This document shows, one piece after another, positions 60,113 through 64,000 of a stretch of 64,000 nucleotides of DNA. The stretch is from Muraenolepis orangiensis (lineage: Eukaryota > Chordata > Actinopteri > Gadiformes > Muraenolepididae). Within the stretch, counting starts at the first letter, position 1; the number at the start of each line of letters is the position of its first letter. The position numbers and the translations under genes are program-made. A model generated the notes under the pieces. The model was not told the DNA's origin. It was given only the letters and a program-made list of their open reading frames with translations, and ran no database searches. The stretch is taken from NCBI GenBank assembly GCA_027704905.1, contig CM051013.1, positions 11,650,707 to 11,714,706 on the forward strand, read 5' to 3'.

Positions 60113-60393
60113 CGTGCTGGCTGTCTACTTGCATGGCTGACTCCGCCGTTGGTGGTTGAATGTGTGTATGAATGGGTGAATGTGAGGCATGACTTGTAAA
60201 GTGCTTTGAGTAACCATTGGTTAGAAAAGCGCTATATAAATGTCCACTTACCATTATTACCGTAAGCACGGTAGAAGAAGGTAACCGTAGTATACACAGT
60301 ATAAGCAGTAGTTAAGGACGTAAATGGTACAACGTACATGTACATTCTCTACAGCCTGTTTTGAGCTAAATAGTATTTTCTCATATCTGCCTT

Positions 60394-60476
60394 TTAGACG
60401 GGCTCATACCAGGCGGTGAACCATTTAGCTGAGCTGCTCAATCACATCCCTTTTGATAGAGTTATAGTTTGTCTCA
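60394..60476 (+). other. Orphan TNFR upstream flank, truncated before the coding exon
   Basis: Matches 36996-37077 and 50848-50930 (gacgggctcataccaggcgg, gctgctcaatcacatccctt) but breaks off at tagtttgtctc. The signal-peptide exon that follows in units C and D is absent. Confidence 0.75.
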
Positions 60477-61149
60477 AGGCCGTAACCATGGAGTCAACAT
60501 TGGGGGGGACCAAGCTAAATTTGAATACTCATTTCCTGCCATTCTAAAGGAAAATATATAAAAATTCACTAACACATGGGATACTTTTATATTTTTTACC
60601 ATAATGTCTAATTGTGCAATGTATTACAACTCCTCTCAGCCTCTGCAGAAGAGGCAGGGACGACCAACAGAAGCCTTACTACCTCTCACCTCTGGCACCA
60701 TTTCCCGAATAATGCTAGCAACATCTGAGCTTGTTTCATAGGTGTAATTAGCCCCAAACATGGCCAGCTGCACCTGCAGTAGTCTTGAATTCAATTCAGG
60801 ATACTCGTCTACCACCTTGTCCATGTCTCCGTGTAGCAGCACATTTTAAAGCTGCTGCAGCTTGTGGAATCCAGCTTGTTCAAACCTCTCTATGAATTGA
60901 GTATTCACTGTGTCCAAGGCATTGTAGAATTGGACTCTGTACAAGGACTGGGCATCGGGATGGATATGGGCTTTGTAGGTTTGCGGACATGAGGCATCTG
61001 AATTGGTTGTAGGTCCAACTTTGTTGCCACAGCAGTTGCTTTTGAGAATAAGACATCAAAATGCTCCTCCGTTCGCTTGTCCTGCATGCTTGTTTTGACA
61101 TGGTCTACGGCCTCCAACATGCCTGAAACTTCTTCCGTCTGTTTCCTAA

Positions 61150-61309
<160 letters not shown>

Positions 61310-62710
61310 GGGCAGTAATTTTTGGTTATAGACATCTAGGTGTTTATGAGATGACATGTCAAGGCTCAGTTGTGTGTTTATTGGCAACCAACTAGATGGG
61401 TAACGCCCTACTGAATGTGAAGCTATTTTAACGGAACAACACCACGGGACGTGTAAGGGAGGGAGTGCCGAGGTAGTTGGAGTGGCGATTTTCTAACAAT
61501 TTTCAATCGTCTTTGCGTCTTATAATCGTCTTATTCTGACTCATATTCGGCATTGGCGTGGTTTATAAGGTGAGTAATCATGTAGGCCTATTGTATTTTC
61601 AACGTTTTTATTCGCTGTTGTCGAACATGGCGCCTATCTACTTAATCTGATCCTTGGGAAATGGGTGTGGTGCTGGTGGTTCCTTTTATGTCATTTGGGT
61701 TTTTGTAGGCACATTTCTTGGACTTGTGAAATAAGTGTATAGGGCTATGGAGGGCATATGAAGAAGGGTATATTCGTTTTGATCGGCTTAGTTAAAGTAG
61801 TTAAAGTTAGTTAAAGTATTATGTCAACGTTGACATGATTATTGCTGTAAATGGTATACAATGTTAGAAAATGGGTATTGGGCCTCTCAGATTTTGCAAG
61901 CTTTTAAAGCATTTTTTTTGCATTTAACATAAAGTAGGCCTATCTCATAAATGGAAATCAACCAATGTTCTCATATATGTATATATGTATATATATGTGA
62001 ATAATGCATAAGCTATAGACAATAGAAAAACGAATCTCCACCGAATATCAAATGTCCAATATAGCAACTTGCTGAAGCCTTGCTATGTTTCAGTGTTAGT
62101 CGGGATGGTCGTTTCGGGATGGAAAGACACTGCGTGTGGAGAGCTCCAACTTTATGTATCTGGGGTAATGGCAATGGACTGCTTTTATATAGCGCTTTTA
62201 TCCAAGGCGCTTTACAAGTCATGCTGTGGACTGGGGGTTTAGGCGTAGACTGCGCAGGGTAACACGCTGTGATTGGTTCATGGGTGATAAGGGGTTTGCC
62301 CAAAGCTTTAAACTACGCCAATATTATGATAGGTTATTAATACTTTGTTGCGCATGATTCATTGAGGCAGATCATATCTTCATGTTGCTCACACATCAAT
62401 TACTTAACATCAATTCTCAAACACAAATTACTTGCAAAGATGATTTTAAGTAGCAGTTTGATATCATGTTATTATGTTAATATTTGATCATATATTATTT
62501 GAGTTGCCTATACCTGGCGCTCCTTCGACCGTCCTCAAACTTGACACGTCTGGTGCATTTGGAGGGGGTAAAATATTATATTACAAATTCTCACATTTGC
62601 CTGTGATGAGTGTTTAACTCAGCGGTTCCTTGCGTAAGACACGAAAAGACACGTAATACTTATTTAGCCGTCCGGTGGATTTATTGAGTTGGCTCACATG
62701 AAGTTGCCCA

Positions 62711-62873
<163 letters not shown>

Positions 62874-63155
62874 CGTGCTGGCTGTCTACTTGCATGGCTG
62901 ACTCCGCCGTTGGTGGTTGAATGTGTGTATGAATGGGTGAATGTGAGGCATGACTTGTAAAGTGCTTTGAGTAACCATTGGTTAGAAAAGCGCTATATAA
63001 ATGTCCACTTACCATTATTACCGTAAGCACGGTAGAAGAAGGTAACCGTAGTATACACAGTATAAGCAGTAGTTAAGGACGTAAATGGTACAACGTACAT
63101 GTACATTCTCTACAGCCTGTTTTGAGCTAAATAGTATTTTCTCATATCTGCCTTT

Positions 63156-63237
63156 TAGACGGGCTCATACCAGGCGGTGAACCATTTAGCTGAGCTGCTC
63201 AATCACATCCCTTTTGATAGAGTTATAGTTTGTCTCA
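63156..63237 (+). other. Second orphan TNFR upstream flank
   Basis: Same truncated segment as 60394-60476, ending tttgtctc before aaggccgtaaccatgg. Confidence 0.75.
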
Positions 63238-63388
63238 AGGCCGTAACCATGGAGTCAACATTGGGGGGGACCAAGCTAAATTTGAATACTCATTTCCTGC
63301 CATTCTAAAGGAAAATATATAAAAATTCACTAACACATGGGATACTTTTATATTTTTTACCATAATGTCTAATTGTGCAATGTATTAC

Positions 63389-63910
63389 AACTCCTCTCAG
63401 CCTCTGCAGAAGAGGCAGGGACGACCAACAGAAGCCTTACTACCTCTCACCTCTGGCACCATTTCCCGAATAATGCTAGCAACATCTGAGCTTGTTTCAT
63501 AGGTGTAATTAGCCCCAAACATGGCCAGCTGCACCTGCAGTAGTCTTGAATTCAATTCAGGATACTCGTCTACCACCTTGTCCATGTCTCCGTGTAGCAG
63601 CACATTTTAAAGCTGCTGCAGCTTGTGGAATCCAGCTTGTTCAAACCTCTCTATGAATTGAGTATTCACTGTGTCCAAGGCATTGTAGAATTGGACTCTG
63701 TACAAGGACTGGGCATCGGGATGGATATGGGCTTTGTAGGTTTGCGGACATGAGGCATCTGAATTGGTTGTAGGTCCAACTTTGTTGCCACAGCAGTTGC
63801 TTTTGAGAATAAGACATCAAAATGCTCCTCCGTTCGCTTGTCCTGCATGCTTGTTTTGACATGGTCTACGGCCTCCAACATGCCTGAAACTTCTTCCGTC
63901 TGTTTCCTAA

Positions 63911-64000
<90 letters not shown>
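63389..64000. repeat. Tandem duplication unit 3, cut by the window edge
   Basis: Matches the start of unit 2, including the transposase piece on the minus strand (63397-63881) and the beginning of the GA array (63913-64000). The array continues past the window. Confidence 0.9.

Overview
The window looks like teleost fish nuclear DNA. It has spliced vertebrate-type genes with GT-AG introns, long CA/TG, GA and TA arrays, and many fish-type transposon families (hAT, PIF/Harbinger, Ty1/Copia, Gypsy chromovirus, CR1/L2-type LINEs). The species cannot be named from the sequence. No rRNA, tRNA, CRISPR array or prokaryotic signal was seen. The host gene content is a tandem family of TNF-receptor-superfamily genes of the HVEM/CD40 type (TNFRSF14/TNFRSF5-like), all on the + strand. 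Unit A (89-2352) enters from the left edge, unit B is 10241-14926, unit C is 37247-41538 and unit D is 51100-54043. A probable untranslated first exon and promoter precede B, C and D at 3042-4167, 32150-32265 and 44657-44846.  State of the copies: exon lengths agree between units. B (230 aa) and D (235 aa) splice into open frames with signal peptide, cysteine-rich domains and one membrane helix, but each stops a few residues after the membrane. Unit C has two single-base deletions in its signal-peptide exon and lost its last exon. Unit A has a hAT element inside a cysteine-rich exon and a stop codon supplied by LINE sequence before the membrane helix.  Layout: 1-2352 unit A; 2336-10240 transposon-rich spacer with the unit B promoter; 10241-14926 unit B with a LINE in intron 3; 15055-18550 hAT debris including a ZBED5-like transposase; 18700-24866 a decayed Copia element whose reverse transcriptase is split by a Harbinger element that itself contains a sister copy; 24905-27157 a TTF/ZMYM-type hAT; 27490-31560 a decayed HECT-ligase-like (G2E3-like) gene facing a decayed integrase-core gene; 32150-41538 the unit C promoter, a hAT deletion derivative with perfect target duplication, a LINE and unit C; 41900-51099 LINE and Gypsy fragments, the unit D promoter, a hAT, two probable solo LTRs and the upstream flank of D; 51100-54364 unit D; 54400-57864 Gypsy, LINE and hAT fragments plus twin perfect palindromes; 57865-64000 a tandem array of about 2.76 kb units carrying orphan TNFR upstream flank, hAT transposase fragment and GA/CA arrays, running off the right edge.  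How the parts fit: the locus behaves as a birth-and-death immune-receptor cluster. Shared transposon insertions in introns 3 and 4 order the duplications (A outside, then B, then C with D), while later insertions and frameshifts gave each copy a different C-terminus, and unit D a changed promoter. All functional statements are inferred from sequence pattern; no search or alignment program was run.
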